The translations under genes and the position numbers were made by a program. From Paramesorhizobium sp049065735 (GTDB taxonomy: Bacteria > Pseudomonadota > Alphaproteobacteria > Rhizobiales > Rhizobiaceae): a stretch of DNA of 64,000 nucleotides. The notes below the pieces were generated by a model. That model worked only from the letters and a program-made list of their open reading frames with translations. It made no database searches and was not told where the DNA came from. How positions within the stretch are numbered: position 1 is the stretch's first letter; every line of letters begins with the position of its first letter. The stretch spans positions 310,001 to 374,000 of the forward strand of contig NZ_JBAKHD010000001.1 in NCBI RefSeq assembly GCF_049065735.1, read 5' to 3'. This document shows positions 15,260 to 24,248 of the stretch, one piece after another.

Positions 15260-16363
15260 ATGAAAGAAATCACCGTTGTCGGAGCAGGCAAGATCGGAGC
15301 CACCATTGCCGATTTGCTGGGCAGTACCGGAGAGTACGCAGTCACAATCATCGACCGCTCGCAGGCGCAACTGGACGCGCTGGGCGCTGAGGGCGCGGTC
15401 AGGACCGAATGCGTCGATATCGAGGACGCAGACGCGCTGAAGGCGGTGCTCACGGGCAAGTTCGCGGTGCTGAGCGCCGCTCCCTATCATCTGACGACGC
15501 GCATTGCCGAGGCCGCCGCCGCGACAGGCGTGCATTATCTTGATTTGACCGAGGATGTGGCGAGCACGCGCCGCGTCAAGGAATTGGCGGCGACGGCCAT
15601 GACGGCCTTCATCCCGCAATGTGGCCTCGCGCCGGGCTTCATCTCCATCGTCGCCAACGATCTGGCCAAGCGTTTCGACACGCTCGACAGCGTGAGAATG
15701 CGCGTCGGCGCGCTGCCGCAATATCCTTCCAATGCCCTGAACTATAACCTGACCTGGAGCACGGACGGCGTCATCAATGAATATTGCGAGCCGTGCGAGG
15801 CGATCGTCGAGGGCGAACTGACCGAAGTGCCGCCGCTCGAAGAGCGCGAGGAATTCTCGCTCGACGGCGTCACCTATGAGGCGTTCAACACGTCGGGTGG
15901 CCTTGGCACGCTTTGCGAGACGCTGAAGGGCAAGGTGCGCACGCTCAATTACCGCACCATCCGTTACCCCGGCCATGCCGCGATCATGAAGGCGCTGCTC
16001 AACGATCTGGGCCTGCGCCACCGCCGCGAGGTGCTGAAGGACATCCTGGAAAACGCGCTGCCGGCAACGCTGCAGGACGTGGTGGTGATCTTCGTCACCG
16101 TCAGCGGGCGCAAGAATGGCCGGCTGGTCCAGGAAACCTATGCCAACAAGGTCTATAGCCGCCGCCTTGGAACCGCACACCGCAGCGCCATCCAGATCAC
16201 CACCGCCTCGGCCATTTGCGCCGTGCTCGACATGCTGGCCCATGGCGACTTGCCGCAGCAGGGCTTCGTCAAACAGGAAGACATCGCCCTCGACGCCTTC
16301 CTCGCCAACCGCTTCGGCATGGCTTATGCGCAGGTGGAAGCAGCGGGGAGGCTGGTGGCTTAG
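15260..16363 (+). CDS. Saccharopine dehydrogenase-like oxidoreductase
   Basis: A 367-residue NAD(P)-dependent enzyme of the saccharopine dehydrogenase family. The Rossmann start is clear (MKEITVVGAGKIGATIADLL), followed by DIEDADALKAVLTG, SAAPYHLTTRIAEAAAATGV and the catalytic-domain segment CGLAPGFISIVANDLAKRF. Length and the solitary catalytic domain also suit L-lysine 6-dehydrogenase; the Lrp-type neighbour supports a role in lysine or related amino-acid metabolism, but the substrate cannot be read from sequence. The start has an AAGAGGGAGA site; sequence before it is a hairpin repeat. Confidence 0.8.
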   Translation: MKEITVVGAGKIGATIADLLGSTGEYAVTIIDRSQAQLDALGAEGAVRTECVDIEDADALKAVLTGKFAVLSAAPYHLTTRIAEAAAATGVHYLDLTEDVASTRRVKELAATAMTAFIPQCGLAPGFISIVANDLAKRFDTLDSVRMRVGALPQYPSNALNYNLTWSTDGVINEYCEPCEAIVEGELTEVPPLEEREEFSLDGVTYEAFNTSGGLGTLCETLKGKVRTLNYRTIRYPGHAAIMKALLNDLGLRHRREVLKDILENALPATLQDVVVIFVTVSGRKNGRLVQETYANKVYSRRLGTAHRSAIQITTASAICAVLDMLAHGDLPQQGFVKQEDIALDAFLANRFGMAYAQVEAAGRLVA

Positions 16364-16379
16364 CCTGCTGACACCTTTA

Positions 16380-16537
16380 CCCTCGTGGTTCGAGGCTCAT
16401 TCCGCTGCGCTCCAATCGCACCTCACCGTGAGGGTAAATGGACGCCGGCGCTTAAGTAGCCCTCATGGTGAGGTGCGAGCCCTTTCCGACCGTGAGCTTG
16501 TCGAACGGACGGAAAGGGGAAGCCTCGAACCACGAGG
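16380..16537. repeat. Palindromic element with CCCTCGTGGTTCGAGGCT ends
   Basis: Single copy of another element type filling the 305-base gap between two genes. Outer arms CCCTCGTGGTTCGAGGCT/AGCCTCGAACCACGAGGG, inner arms GCACCTCACCGTGAGGG/CCCTCATGGTGAGGTGC. The rest of the gap (16538-16668) shows nothing I can name apart from the leader of the next gene. Confidence 0.75.
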
Positions 16538-16668
16538 GCGCTTGGCATTTATTTCATCAAAACAAACTGACTCGCATCTTTCGCGATGCGCATTTACATT
16601 ACGCACCGAATTTCCCTCCCCCGGGGAGCATCCTGTTCCCCCATATTCCATCCGAACGGACATATTGC

Positions 16669-17709
16669 ATGAAAACGAAACCGCTTGGCCGTACCGGCAT
16701 CGACGTCACGGAAATCTGCCTGGGCACCATGACCTGGGGCGTCCAGAACACCGAGGCCGAGGCGCACGCCCAGCTCGATTACGCCACCGATGCAGGCATC
16801 AACTTCATCGACACGGCGGAAGGTTATGCCGTGCCGATGACCGCGGAGAGCTATGGCACGACCGAGACCTATATCGGCAATTGGCTGAAGAAATCCGGCA
16901 AGCGCGACAGGCTGGTGATCGCCACCAAGGTGTCCGGTCCGGGCCGGTCGTTCATCCGAGAGGGCAGCGCGCCGAGCGCAAAGACGGTGCGGGAGGCCCT
17001 CGAAGGCAGCCTGAAACGGCTCCAGACCGATTATATCGACCTCTATCAGATCCACTGGCCCAGCCGCCCGCATTACCATTTTGGCGAATCCTGGAGCTAT
17101 GATCCGACCAGGACCGACCGCGCGCAGGTGCTCGCGCATATCGAGGAGGTCTTGGAAAGCCTGGGCGCGCTGGTGAAGGAGGGCAAGATCCGCCATATCG
17201 GCCTTTCCAACGAGACCGCCTGGGGCACGATGCAATGGCTGCGTCTTTCCGAGGAAAAGGGCCTGCCGCGCGTCGCCTCTGTGCAAAATGAGTATGGCCT
17301 GCTCCAGCGCCATTTCGATCTCGACATGGCCGAAACCTGCCATCATGAGGGTGTCGGTCTGCTCGCCTATTCCACTCTCGGCGCGGGCATTCTCACCGGC
17401 AAATATCTTGATGGCAAGGAGCCCGCCGGGGCCCGCAGCCAGTTCTTCCGCGAAGGCTTCTGGCGCAGGAACGATTATTCCGAGCCAGCGGTGAGGGCCT
17501 ATGTCGATCTGGCCAGCAAGCATGGGCTCGACCCGGCCCAGCTCGCCATCGCCTTCAGCCTGTCGCGACCGTTTATGACGTCCGTCATCATCGGCGCGAC
17601 TTCGCTCGACCAACTGAAGACGGATATCGCAGCGGCGGATCTGACGCTTTCCGCCGAGGTGCTGGCCGAAATCGAGGCCATCCATCGCACCTATCCGCGT
17701 CCGCTCTGA
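16669..17709 (+). CDS. Aldo/keto reductase, Tas-like
   Basis: A 346-residue NADP(H)-dependent reductase with a TIM-barrel fold. The catalytic tetrad is visible: Asp and Tyr in FIDTAEGYAVP, Lys in VIATKVSG and His in DLYQIHWPSRP; a C-terminal cofactor loop reads IIGATSLDQLKTDI. The MKTKPLGRTGIDVTEICLGT start and the long insert (RPHYHFGESWSYDP) match the E. coli Tas/YghZ-type branch. Substrate unknown. The start at 16669 matches homologues although the ribosome site (GAACGGA) is weak. Confidence 0.87.
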   Translation: MKTKPLGRTGIDVTEICLGTMTWGVQNTEAEAHAQLDYATDAGINFIDTAEGYAVPMTAESYGTTETYIGNWLKKSGKRDRLVIATKVSGPGRSFIREGSAPSAKTVREALEGSLKRLQTDYIDLYQIHWPSRPHYHFGESWSYDPTRTDRAQVLAHIEEVLESLGALVKEGKIRHIGLSNETAWGTMQWLRLSEEKGLPRVASVQNEYGLLQRHFDLDMAETCHHEGVGLLAYSTLGAGILTGKYLDGKEPAGARSQFFREGFWRRNDYSEPAVRAYVDLASKHGLDPAQLAIAFSLSRPFMTSVIIGATSLDQLKTDIAAADLTLSAEVLAEIEAIHRTYPRPL

Positions 17710-17832
17710 TCTTTCGGCCCCTTCCTCCCGCTTTGTTCGCCCGGTTTGCGGTTTCTTGGCTTCGTCAAGGAACGCTTTGCCGGGCGAGGCGTTGAACCCG
17801 CGCATGCGGTTTTCATTTCTAAGGAGGATACT

Positions 17833-18330
17833 ATGGCTGAGAAGGCACTCGATAAGCTGTTCTATGAAACGCTGAAGGACATCTATTACGCGGAGAAGAA
17901 GATCGTAAAGACGCTGCCAAAGATGGCGCGCGGCGCGGCATCGAAAGAGCTGAAGGAAGCCTTCGAGCGGCACCGCGACGAGTCGGAAGAGCATATCGCG
18001 CGTCTGCAGCAGGTGTTCGAAATCCTCGACAAGCGCGCAGTCGGCAAGACCTGCGACGCCATCGAGGGCATCGTCGCGGAAGGCGAGGAAGTCATGGACG
18101 AGTTCAAGGGCCAGCCCGCGCTCGACGCCGGCCTGATCGCCTCTGCCCAGGCGGTCGAGCATTATGAAATCAGCCGCTATGGCACGCTGAAGCGCTGGGC
18201 CGAACTGCTCGGCATGAAGGACGCCGCCAAGCTCCTCGACCAGACGCTGAGCGAGGAAATCGCCACCGACGAACTGCTGACCAAGCTCGCTGACCGCGAC
18301 GCCAACAAGCACGCCGCAAAGGCCGCCTGA
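17833..18330 (+). CDS. DUF892 (YciF-like) ferritin-fold protein
   Basis: A 165-residue, all-helical cytosolic protein of the YciE/YciF (DUF892) family, which has a ferritin-like four-helix bundle and is usually induced by stress. Visible signatures are LDKLFYETLKDIYYAEKKIV, ELKEAFERHRDESEEHIARL, TCDAIEGIVAEGEEVM and AQAVEHYEISRYGTLKRWAE, whose Glu/His residues would form a di-metal site. AAGGAGG precedes the ATG at ideal distance, suggesting strong translation. It is followed by a GCATGATC repeat and a terminator. Confidence 0.87.
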   Translation: MAEKALDKLFYETLKDIYYAEKKIVKTLPKMARGAASKELKEAFERHRDESEEHIARLQQVFEILDKRAVGKTCDAIEGIVAEGEEVMDEFKGQPALDAGLIASAQAVEHYEISRYGTLKRWAELLGMKDAAKLLDQTLSEEIATDELLTKLADRDANKHAAKAA

Positions 18331-18349
18331 TCCGGCCTCTGTTTTCTCC

Positions 18350-18394
18350 GCATGATCTTATCCGGAAAGCCAGCGTCTTTTCGGGGTCATGTTT
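18350..18394. repeat. GCATGATC-type palindrome, copy 1
   Basis: GCATGATCTTATCCGGAAAG at one end and TTTTCGGGGTCATG at the other. Other copies of this short family are at 32679-32724, 37314-37354 and 42723-42787; all keep GCATGATC ends and an AAAAGT/ACTTTT-like centre. Confidence 0.65.
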
Positions 18395-18403
18395 AAGGAG
18401 CGG

Positions 18404-18437
18404 AACCGGCTCTCGTTTCATCGGAGCCGGTTTTTTT
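18404..18437 (+). terminator. Rho-independent terminator
   Basis: Perfect nine-pair stem AACCGGCTC/GAGCCGGTT with an 11-base loop followed by T7, about 75 bases behind the DUF892 gene, whose transcript it should end. Confidence 0.85.
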
Positions 18438-18520
18438 ATGCATGCTCGCCTCGTTGCAGCGGGTAGGGGAACCAATTTGCCGCTCGAGGAGTTGACACGG
18501 GGCAACCCGAGGAGGCGGAT

Positions 18521-18889
18521 ATGCAGGATTTTCAGATTAAGATTAAAACCGTGACCGGCCCGGATGCCCGCATCGACGGCCATCTGGTGGAGTTCTGCAG
18601 GCAGGGCGAAACATGCGTTTCCGTGACCCTGCACGAACGGTTCGGAGCCGATTACCGTCCCGGCGGTCCGACCGACCAGCCGCAGGGGCTTGCGGATAAA
18701 GCGAGGGCGCTGATGCGCGAGGTTTTGATGGCGATGGATGAAGGCACGGCCCGCTTTGCTGAAGATACGGCATCCGAACCGGAACAGCCCAAAGGCCCGC
18801 CCTTTTCCTCCGCCCAGGCCGAACCCGGAGTCGATGACGCGCCGACTGTGCGGGTGACAGGCGAGGGGATGATCCGTCCGGAGGGGTGA
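18521..18889 (+). CDS. Hypothetical protein, about 122 residues
   Basis: I do not recognise a family. The N-terminal half (MQDFQIKIKTVTGPDARIDG ... VTLHERFGADYRPGGPTDQ) looks like a small folded beta-rich domain; the C-terminal half is acidic, proline-rich and probably disordered. No signal peptide or membrane segment. It has a GAGGAGG site seven bases before the ATG and codon use like its neighbours, so it is likely real. It stands between a terminator and a VapBC module. Confidence 0.6.
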   Translation: MQDFQIKIKTVTGPDARIDGHLVEFCRQGETCVSVTLHERFGADYRPGGPTDQPQGLADKARALMREVLMAMDEGTARFAEDTASEPEQPKGPPFSSAQAEPGVDDAPTVRVTGEGMIRPEG

Positions 18890-18913
18890 GCAGAGGGCTC
18901 GTAGGGCGGCAGC

Positions 18914-18945
18914 TTGAAACCAGTGCAGGCACGATGTATATACAT
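18914..18945 (+). promoter_or_regulatory. Promoter and operator of the second VapBC module
   Basis: -35 TTGAAA (18914-18919), 17-base spacer, -10 TATATA (18937-18942). The -10 box lies within the perfect palindrome ATGTATATACAT (18934-18945), an obvious target for repression by the AbrB-fold antitoxin. Confidence 0.65.
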
Positions 18946-18968
18946 GAGTATATGCAATGGAGGCCGAC

Positions 18969-19238
18969 ATGATCCAAGCCCGGCACAGCGGAACAAGTTC
19001 TCCCCGGGAAGCCAAGCTTTTCCGTAACAATAAAAGTCAGGCAGTGCGAATCCCCGCTGATTTTGAACTTCCGGGTGATCGTGTGCTCATTCACCGCGAC
19101 GGGGACCGGCTGATTATTGAGCCCGTGCATCGCAAGAGCCTGCTGGAAGTGCTTGCAGAGTTGCAGCCGCTCGGCCCGGAAGACCAGTTTCCAGATATCG
19201 ACGATACGCTGCTGCCTGCGAAGGAAATCGACCTGTGA
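18969..19238 (+). CDS. vapB: VapB antitoxin (AbrB/SpoVT fold)
   Basis: An 89-residue antitoxin with a swapped-hairpin AbrB-type DNA-binding domain: KLFRNNKSQAVRIPADFELP followed by GDRVLIHRDGDRLIIEPV. The C-terminal half, ending FPDIDDTLLPAKEIDL, is acidic and would bind the toxin. The start at 18969 is chosen because GGAGG lies five bases upstream; an in-frame ATG four codons earlier would leave almost no leader after the predicted transcription start. It overlaps vapC by four bases (GTGA). Confidence 0.85.
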   Translation: MIQARHSGTSSPREAKLFRNNKSQAVRIPADFELPGDRVLIHRDGDRLIIEPVHRKSLLEVLAELQPLGPEDQFPDIDDTLLPAKEIDL

Positions 19239-19648
19239 GCGGGCGTTACATGCTCGATACCAATATCGTGTCCGAGCTGGCCCGCAATCCGCAGGGGAAA
19301 ATTGCCCGGCGCATTGCGGAAGTTGGCCAGAGGGCTGTCTGCGTGAGCATTATTACGGCGGCTGAGTTGCGCTATGGCTGTCACCGGAAGGGGTCGGCGA
19401 GGCTGTCGGCTCAGATCGATGCGATACTCGAAAGCATGCCCGTTCTGCCGCTCGATGTGCCTGCCGATGCCGAGTATGGGAGAATTCGCGCAGAACTCGA
19501 GGCTTCCGGCAAGCCAATCGGTCCAAACGATCTGCTAATCGCTGCCCACGCCAGTGCCATCAAGGCTGTGCTCGTAACAGCCAATACGCGCGAGTTCCTA
19601 CGCATCCCCGCCATAAAAGTGGAAAATTGGCTGGACGGAACGTTCTGA
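19235..19648 (+). CDS. vapC: PIN-domain toxin VapC
   Basis: Ribonuclease toxin of the enteric VapC type, 137 residues from a GTG start at 19235 that overlaps the antitoxin stop; an ATG five codons later also fits. Active-site residues: Asp in YMLDTNIVSELARNP, Glu in IITAAELRYGC, Asp in IGPNDLLIAAHA, and the VTANTREFLRI box. Toxins of this branch (Salmonella, Shigella VapC) cleave initiator tRNA; whether this one does is inference from the shared motifs. Confidence 0.88.
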   Translation: MSGRYMLDTNIVSELARNPQGKIARRIAEVGQRAVCVSIITAAELRYGCHRKGSARLSAQIDAILESMPVLPLDVPADAEYGRIRAELEASGKPIGPNDLLIAAHASAIKAVLVTANTREFLRIPAIKVENWLDGTF

Positions 19649-19728
19649 ATTCAGAAGCAAGCGCCGGAGTGTCCGCAGAAAATCGTTCTGTTACCCAAAA
19701 ACTGCAATTTCTCAGAACGAGGCGTGAG

Positions 19729-20460
19729 ATGACAACTTCCATTCGCGAGTCCCAACCCGCCGAAAACCGCGTCGAAGCCTATGACTGGCAGGCGCTCGGG
19801 GCGGAGCTGGATCGTTATGGCGCGGCGGTGATGGAAAACCTGCTGGCGCCGGAGGAGTGCAGGGACATCGCGGCGCTTTACCCCCATGAGGAGCATTTCC
19901 GCAGCCATATCCACATGGCGCGGCATGGCTTCGGCAAGGGGGAATACCGTTACTTCAAATATCCGTTGCCTGAGCTTATCGCCGCCTTACGCACCGCGCT
20001 TTATCCGCGTCTCGCGCCGGTCGCCAATCGCTGGAACGAGCGGATGGGCGATGCAACGCGCTATCCCGCCAGCCATGCCGATTTTCTGAAAGCCTGTCAC
20101 GAAGCGGGACAGACGCGCCCGACGCCCTTGCTCCTGCAATATGTCCCCGATGATTTCAACTGCCTGCATCAGGATCTCTATGGCGATCTCGCCTTTCCCC
20201 TGCAGGTGGCGATCCTGCTTTCCGAGCCGGGCAGGGATTTCACCGGCGGCGAATTCGTGCTGACCGAGCAGCGTCCGCGCATGCAAAGCCGGGCCGAAGT
20301 GGTGCCGCTCCGGCAGGGCGATGCGGTAATCTTCGCAGTCCATAACCGCCCGGTCGAGGGAACGCGGGGGCATTACCGCGTCAATCTGCGCCATGGCGTC
20401 AGCCGCGTCCGCTCCGGCATGCGCCATACGGTTGGCATCATCTTCCACGACGCGCGATGA
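19729..20460 (+). CDS. 2OG-Fe(II) oxygenase family protein
   Basis: A 243-residue cytosolic protein related to AlkB-like/COG3826 dioxygenases. The double-stranded beta-helix core is visible: iron ligands His and Asp in CLHQDLYGDLAFPLQ, sheet segments LLSEPGRDFTGGEFVLTEQR and PLRQGDAVIFAVHNRPV, then the second-His/Arg segment in RHGVSRVRSGMRHTVGIIFH. Substrate unknown; nucleic-acid repair is possible but unproven. The start is set by family length and a GAGGCGTGAG site. It lies 80 bases behind the toxin gene and is not clearly coupled to it. Confidence 0.78.
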   Translation: MTTSIRESQPAENRVEAYDWQALGAELDRYGAAVMENLLAPEECRDIAALYPHEEHFRSHIHMARHGFGKGEYRYFKYPLPELIAALRTALYPRLAPVANRWNERMGDATRYPASHADFLKACHEAGQTRPTPLLLQYVPDDFNCLHQDLYGDLAFPLQVAILLSEPGRDFTGGEFVLTEQRPRMQSRAEVVPLRQGDAVIFAVHNRPVEGTRGHYRVNLRHGVSRVRSGMRHTVGIIFHDAR

Positions 20461-20539
20461 TCTCATGGTTCAGCGAAACCGATAAATCCATCAGATAAAT
20501 TCAATTGCGTTGATGCTGCGCCACCCTATTGTGCGGTGC

Positions 20540-21712
20540 ATGCAAACCTCCCGGAACACATTCCCTTTCGCATTCGGCGGCTTCGTCACCATGGCGGTTG
20601 CCATGGGCATAGGGCGCTTCATCTACACGCCGATCCTCCCCGGCATGATGACCGGCCTCGGGCTCTCGCCCGCCGACGCAGGGTTCATCGCCTCGGCCAA
20701 TTATATCGGCTATCTCCTCGGCGCTGTTATCGCCGGCTATGGCTGGGCGGCCGGGATCGAACGGGCGATCGTCTATGCCGGGCTCGCCGCAAGCGCTGTG
20801 CTCTGCCTTGCCATGGGCCTCACCGATGGCGTCTGGGTTTTCGCCGCGATCCGCTTCCTCGCCGGGCTCGCCAGCGCCTTCACCATGATCCTCTGCACCA
20901 CCATCGTCTTCAGCCATCTGGCCGCCGCGGGGCGGAGCGATCTGCAGGCCTGGCATTTCGGCGGGGTGGGCATGGGCATTGCCGTTTCGGCGCTTTTCGT
21001 CGCCGTGATCGGGCAGTTCCAGCTCGGCTGGCGGGCGGACTGGATCGGCGCCGGGCTTCTCTCGCTTGCGGGCCTGCTGGCGGTCATGCTGCTCATCCGC
21101 GAGGGGCCGTTGCGGAGCGGCGCGCAGCTGCGCGAGCCGCCGCTGCCGCGTTCCCCGGCCTTTGTGGCGCTGGCGCTCGCCTATGGCATTTTCGGCTTCG
21201 GCTATATCATCACCGCCACCTTCCTCATCGCCATCGTGCGCTCGGGCAATGGCGGCGTGGCGATGGAGGCAGCGGTGTGGATGGTGGCGGGGCTGACCGC
21301 CGCGCCGTCGATCTGGCTTTGGGGCTTCATCGTGCGCCGCATCGGGCTGTTCGGCAGTTTCGCCGCCGCCTGCCTTGTCGAGGCGGCGGGCGTCGCTGCC
21401 AGCGTCCTGCTGCCGCTGCCCGCCGGGCCTCTCCTGGGCGGCTTACTGCTCGGCATCACCTTCATGGCCGTCACCGCCTTCGGGCTTCAGGCGGGCCGGA
21501 CGCTGGCGCCGGAAGCGCCAAGACGCGCGCTTGCGCAGATGACGGCCTGGTTCGGCATCGGCCAGATCATCGGCCCGCTGGTGGCGGGCTATATGGCGGG
21601 ACTTTCAGGATCGTATAAATCCGCAAGCCTGCTTGCCGCTGCCTCGCTCGTGCTGTCAGGCGCAATCGCGCTCTTCGCCGGTTATCGCGGACGCTCACGC
21701 GCCCTCGCTTAA
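20540..21712 (+). CDS. YbfB/YjiJ family MFS transporter
   Basis: A 390-residue inner-membrane protein with about 12 helices. The first helix carries the family signature GGFVTMAVAMGIGRFIYTPI and the loop that follows ILPGMMTGLGLSPADAGFIA, SANYIGYLLGA; RFLAGLASAFTMI lies in the fourth or fifth helix. YbfB/YjiJ proteins are predicted sugar or arabinose-type exporters with no firm substrate. Earlier starts exist (TTG at 20510, ATG at 20513), but the one at 20540 places the first helix at the usual position. Confidence 0.8.
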   Translation: MQTSRNTFPFAFGGFVTMAVAMGIGRFIYTPILPGMMTGLGLSPADAGFIASANYIGYLLGAVIAGYGWAAGIERAIVYAGLAASAVLCLAMGLTDGVWVFAAIRFLAGLASAFTMILCTTIVFSHLAAAGRSDLQAWHFGGVGMGIAVSALFVAVIGQFQLGWRADWIGAGLLSLAGLLAVMLLIREGPLRSGAQLREPPLPRSPAFVALALAYGIFGFGYIITATFLIAIVRSGNGGVAMEAAVWMVAGLTAAPSIWLWGFIVRRIGLFGSFAAACLVEAAGVAASVLLPLPAGPLLGGLLLGITFMAVTAFGLQAGRTLAPEAPRRALAQMTAWFGIGQIIGPLVAGYMAGLSGSYKSASLLAAASLVLSGAIALFAGYRGRSRALA

Positions 21713-21807
21713 CTGTGATGGGATAATTACGGGAGTTTAATCCTGCGCGCCGTATTTTTGCTGCTATGCCCCATCAGGAGGGGCAAGCCGAACGGGGTAT
21801 ATGCAGC

Positions 21808-23070
21808 GTGTTCGTATCCTTTTTTCCCAAGCCGAAATTGTTTTTCAGTTCCGCAATCCTCTGGGGTGTCTTCGCCGCCCTCACTTGGTTCATCGACGGG
21901 AAGGAGCTGGGCGCGGTTTTCGGCCTGCCGCCCGCCGCGCCGGGCAGTGCGCCGATCATCGGCGTTTCCGTCTTCTGGTCCGCGCCCTATCTGTGGTTTT
22001 ACGTTTATTTTGCCGTCGCGGTGTTCGCCTTCTATGCCTTCTGGAGCATGATCGCCCCGCATAAATGGCAGAAATGGTCGATCCTCGGCTCGTCCCTCAT
22101 CCTCTTTGCCACCTGTTTTCAGGTAATGGTAAGCGTGGAGATCAATGCCTGGTACGGGCCGTTCTATGATCTGATCCAGCAGGCTTTGTCGAAACCCGGC
22201 TCGGTGGCCGCGGCGCAGCTCTTCGCAAGCCTGCTCAGTTTCGCCGGCATCGCGTTCCTGGCGGTGACGATCAGCGTTCTCAACCTCTTCTTTACCAGCC
22301 ATTATATCTTCCGCTGGCGCACCGCCATGAACGAATATTACATGGCCAATTGGGGAAAGCTACGGCACATCGAAGGCGCCTCGCAGCGTGTGCAGGAGGA
22401 TACGATGCGCTTTTCCACCACGCTTGAAAGCCTCGGCGGCAGCCTGCTCACGGCGGTCGTGACGCTGATCGTCTTTCTGCCCGTCCTGCTCACATTCTCC
22501 GACAAGGTGACGGCGCTGCCCCTCATCGGTCCCGTCCCGCACGCCCTCGTGGTCGCTGCGATTTTCTGGTCGCTTTTCGGCACGGTCCTTCTGGCTGCGG
22601 TGGGCATCAAGCTGCCGGGTCTGGAATTCAAGAACCAGCGCGTCGAGGCCGCCTACCGCAAGGAACTCGTCTATGGCGAGGACGATCCGGCGCGCGCGCA
22701 TCCCGCAACGGTCACCGAACTCTTCACCAATGTACGGCGCAATTATTTCCGGCTCTATTTCCACTACATGTATTTCAACGTCGCCCGCATTCTCTATGTG
22801 CAGGCGGACAATATCTTCGGCACGCTCATCCTCATCCCCGCCATCGTGATGGGCCGGCTCACTTTGGGCCTCATGCAGCAGATATTGAATGTCTTCGGCC
22901 AGGTCAGCAGCTCGTTCCAGTATCTGGTCTCGTCCTGGTCGACGATCGTCGAGCTCCAGTCCATCTTCAAGCGCCTGCGCGCCTTCGAGGCGGCCATCGA
23001 CGCGGAGGAGGAACCGCTGGTGGCCGTGGAGGAGGAATATCTCGCCCCGCAAGGCGCGGAAGCCACATGA
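21808..23070 (+). CDS. bacA: Peptide antibiotic transporter BacA (SbmA/BacA family)
   Basis: Inner-membrane, proton-driven importer of antimicrobial peptides. BacA is needed for chronic infection by Brucella and for bacteroid formation in Sinorhizobium, and affects very-long-chain fatty-acid modification of lipid A. A GTG start at 21808 (VFVSFFPKPKLFF) gives 420 residues, the same length as S. meliloti BacA, and has GGGGTA nine bases upstream. Family segments include NAWYGPFYDLIQQAL, HYIFRWRTAMNEYYMANWGK, IEGASQRVQEDTMRF and GQVSSSFQYLVSSWSTIVEL. It resembles ABC-exporter membrane domains but lacks an ATPase. Confidence 0.93.
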   Translation: MFVSFFPKPKLFFSSAILWGVFAALTWFIDGKELGAVFGLPPAAPGSAPIIGVSVFWSAPYLWFYVYFAVAVFAFYAFWSMIAPHKWQKWSILGSSLILFATCFQVMVSVEINAWYGPFYDLIQQALSKPGSVAAAQLFASLLSFAGIAFLAVTISVLNLFFTSHYIFRWRTAMNEYYMANWGKLRHIEGASQRVQEDTMRFSTTLESLGGSLLTAVVTLIVFLPVLLTFSDKVTALPLIGPVPHALVVAAIFWSLFGTVLLAAVGIKLPGLEFKNQRVEAAYRKELVYGEDDPARAHPATVTELFTNVRRNYFRLYFHYMYFNVARILYVQADNIFGTLILIPAIVMGRLTLGLMQQILNVFGQVSSSFQYLVSSWSTIVELQSIFKRLRAFEAAIDAEEEPLVAVEEEYLAPQGAEAT

Positions 23071-23074
23071 CGGC

Positions 23075-24070
23075 TTATTGCTCGGCGTGCCGGTCCGCCC
23101 TAGCGGTTTTTTGCAGATAATCGCTGTAGGTGATGCATTGCACGCCGGGCTTCGTGCAGGTCTCCATGGCGAAGCGCTCGAGCGCCCGCCAATAAGCACC
23201 GGCATTCATCTCGACGAAGTGGAAGCCCAGCTGCAGCGGAATGCGGCTTCCATCATATTGTTTCTCGAAAGCCGCCTTGAAGGCCTGATAGGTCCGGTCT
23301 TCGAAGGCCTGGGCTTGCGAAGGCTTCTCGAAACCGCCGGAATGACGGACATAGAGATTATAGTCCATGGCGATGACTGGCCGCTGCGAAGGCCCTTCGG
23401 GGATCATCGGCAGGCCGAAGCTCGCCAGATCCGCCTTGCGCTCTGGCAATTCCGGCCCTCGCGTCACGCCGCTCGCCTGATAGCGGAAGCCGTTGGCGAT
23501 GAGCGCCTGCTGCACCTGCTTGCCGGTGGCGAGATAGGGTGCGCGGAAGCCGGTGATGCCGCGCTCGGCCAACTCCCGCCAGCCCTGCGGCTCGCCGGGA
23601 ATGCCGTTGGCGGAATAGGCGTCCGCGACAAAGCTGCGAAATGCCTTCACTTCCTTGTCCCAGTCGGCCGCGCTCCACTTTGTCCCGTCGAAATGGCCGC
23701 AGCCATGGCTGGCGATCTCATGGCCTTGGCTATGAGCGGTCCAGATATTGCCGAGCCGCTCGGCGATCTCCTCCTTGGTGAAGGCGAAGCCGACATTGGA
23801 GCGCCCCGCCGCCATGCCCGGCGGGTGATAGCGGGCGCGGTCGGCCCGCTGGATCAGGAAAACGCAGGAGAGAAAATAGGTAAAGCGCGCGCCCGCTTTC
23901 TGTCCCAGCTCCATGCTGCGCCGCCACAGCCTGTTGTCATGCGCCCCATCGAACGAGATGAGCACATATTGCGGCGGCCGCTTCTCGCCCTCCGCCGGCG
24001 TAGCCAAGGCGGATTGCAGCGGGAAGAGGGTCAGGACGGTTGTGGCGACAAAGCGGGAAAATATGGGCAT
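23075..24070 (-). CDS. Secreted polysaccharide deacetylase family protein
   Basis: A 331-residue exported protein (signal MPIFSRFVATTVLTLFPLQS, cleavage after ALA). It has the NodB-type deacetylase fold: YVLISFDGAHDN at strand 1 (usually FDD), the metal-binding ASHGCGHFDGTKWS (HxxxH-like), ITGFRAPYLATGKQV and a late IPLQLGFHFVEMNAGAYW. The family removes N- or O-acetyl groups from chitin-like sugars, peptidoglycan or capsule. The first Asp pair is altered (FDGAHD), so the metal site may differ or activity may be modified. It is convergent with bacA, with four bases between stops. Confidence 0.8.
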   Translation of the reverse strand: MPIFSRFVATTVLTLFPLQSALATPAEGEKRPPQYVLISFDGAHDNRLWRRSMELGQKAGARFTYFLSCVFLIQRADRARYHPPGMAAGRSNVGFAFTKEEIAERLGNIWTAHSQGHEIASHGCGHFDGTKWSAADWDKEVKAFRSFVADAYSANGIPGEPQGWRELAERGITGFRAPYLATGKQVQQALIANGFRYQASGVTRGPELPERKADLASFGLPMIPEGPSQRPVIAMDYNLYVRHSGGFEKPSQAQAFEDRTYQAFKAAFEKQYDGSRIPLQLGFHFVEMNAGAYWRALERFAMETCTKPGVQCITYSDYLQKTARADRHAEQ

Positions 24071-24248
24071 GATTCTCCGGCTAAATAGTGATTGTGGCGA
24101 AGGTCGGACGGGATAAGTTTATGATCTCGCTCCGATTTGCGAGATCAGGCCTTACATATGGGGCGAAATCCGACTAAAAGCGCGTGGAACAAGGGTTGTG
24201 CGCCAATCGGGCGCATGGGCGAAAAGAGAACGAACGACGGCCAGGGCG

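Noticed and set aside
16594..18312. 572-codon open frame on the minus strand
   Set aside because: It is antisense to the aldo/keto reductase and DUF892 genes, both of which have clear family motifs and ribosome sites; long antisense frames are common in GC-rich DNA.
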